From: Paractinoplanes maris | GTDB lineage: Bacteria > Actinomycetota > Actinomycetes > Mycobacteriales > Micromonosporaceae | Direction: 5' to 3' | Assembly: GCF_023544465.1 (NCBI RefSeq) | Contig: NZ_JALPVL010000004.1 | Coordinates: 372,001-436,000 of the forward strand | DNA length: 64,000 nt | Part shown: positions 63,585 through 64,000 of the stretch, piece by piece | How positions within the stretch are numbered: position 1 is the stretch's first letter | Layout of the letters: each line of letters begins with the position of its first letter | Notes under the pieces: model-generated | What the model was told of the DNA's origin: nothing | Databases searched by the model: none | Seen by the model: the letters and a program-made list of their open reading frames with translations, nothing else | Made by a program: the position numbers and the translations under genes

Positions 63585-64000
63585 ATGGAAGCGAGCTTTC
63601 GGCACCGCCGCACGGCGATGCGGGCCGGCGCGGTCGTCACCGCGGCCGTCCTGGCCGTGCCGGCGATCGGCGCCGTCCCGGCCGTGGCGGCCGGCCCGCC
63701 CCGGGCGGAGTTGCAGACCGCGGTCGACGATCTGCGGGATCTGGGCATGACCGGCGTGCAGGCGGAGGTCTCGCAGGGCCACCGGCAGCTGGTGGCCCGC
63801 AGCGGCGTGGCGGATCGCGGGACCGGGCGGCCGATGCCGGCCGACGGCCGGTTCCGGATCGGCAGCAACACCAAGACGTTCGTCTCGGTCGTGGTGCTCC
63901 AGCTGGCCGGCGAGGGGAAGCTGTCGCTGGACGACAGGGTCGGGCGGTGGCTGCCCGGCGTGGTGTCGGGCAACGGCAACGACGGGCGCCGGATCACCGT
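63585..64000 (+). CDS. Secreted serine hydrolase / D-alanyl-D-alanine carboxypeptidase-like (3' cut)
   Basis: The first 138 residues of an exported beta-lactamase-fold hydrolase. The signal peptide (TAMRAGAVVTAAVLAVPAIG, cut near V-A-A-G) is followed by a beta-lactamase-like N domain and the catalytic S-x-x-K in FRIGSNTKTFVSVVVLQLAG. The later YxN and HxG motifs lie beyond the window. Relatives are D,D-carboxypeptidases or esterases. AGGGGGATCGAC precedes the ATG. The end at 64000 is the window edge. Confidence 0.85.
   Translation, partial: MEASFRHRRTAMRAGAVVTAAVLAVPAIGAVPAVAAGPPRAELQTAVDDLRDLGMTGVQAEVSQGHRQLVARSGVADRGTGRPMPADGRFRIGSNTKTFVSVVVLQLAGEGKLSLDDRVGRWLPGVVSGNGNDGRRIT

Overview
The window is very GC-rich DNA with many GTG starts, short intergenic gaps and 4-bp stop/start overlaps. 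These traits, together with the fabG1-inhA-hemH cluster, a two-Fe-2S-cysteine type ferrochelatase, DUF3097 and the MurD2/MurL pair, point to an actinomycete. A member of the Micromonosporaceae (Actinoplanes-like) is my best guess, but this is an inference. The region is ordinary chromosome: I saw no tRNA, rRNA, CRISPR, integrase or transposase.

0-14.7 kb: a FlK-like thioesterase, a coupled pair of bacterial PH-domain membrane proteins, a moxR / DUF58 / VWA operon, a lipase-like DUF1023 hydrolase, a NarL-type two-component system, then fabG1-inhA-hemH (fatty acid elongation and haem synthesis), a HAD phosphatase and an L,D-transpeptidase. With the NfeD-SPFH pair at 23.2-24.8 kb, the gene order moxR-DUF58-VWA...fabG1-inhA-hemH...NfeD-SPFH follows the Mycobacterium tuberculosis Rv1479-Rv1488 segment, with extra genes inserted.

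14.7-28.4 kb: accessory housekeeping genes (MFS and EamA exporters, GNAT, two NUDIX hydrolases, DUF3097, a MocR regulator facing the EamA gene, a beta-lactamase-fold hydrolase, a TrmH-type RNA methyltransferase, a RibD/DHFR-like reductase and a PatB-like C-S lyase). Short tandem repeats begin to appear between genes.

28.4-36 kb: an 876-residue protein with a long low-complexity N terminus, a globin-like domain lacking the haem ligands and a ferredoxin-reductase-like module; then about 670 bp of 42-bp minisatellite; then a cupin-murL operon facing murD2, which together give an alternative route to D-glutamate in peptidoglycan.

36-44 kb: a RpiR/SIS regulator followed by two complete binding-protein/permease sets for amino sugars, the second NgcEFG-like. 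Neither has its own ATPase, so a shared MsiK-type ATPase elsewhere is expected. The upstream region carries a CRP-like box and palindromes.

44-55.6 kb: a LAL-type regulator that has lost its P-loop, a MetE-like methyltransferase, a secreted HExxH protein, two aldo/keto reductases, a frameshifted chemoreceptor remnant and a PolA-like exonuclease/polymerase. 55.6-64 kb: an S-adenosylhomocysteine riboswitch and metH, a rhodanese, a gamma-glutamylcyclotransferase-like protein, membrane proteins, a formaldehyde-dehydrogenase-like enzyme and the start of a serine hydrolase cut by the window end.
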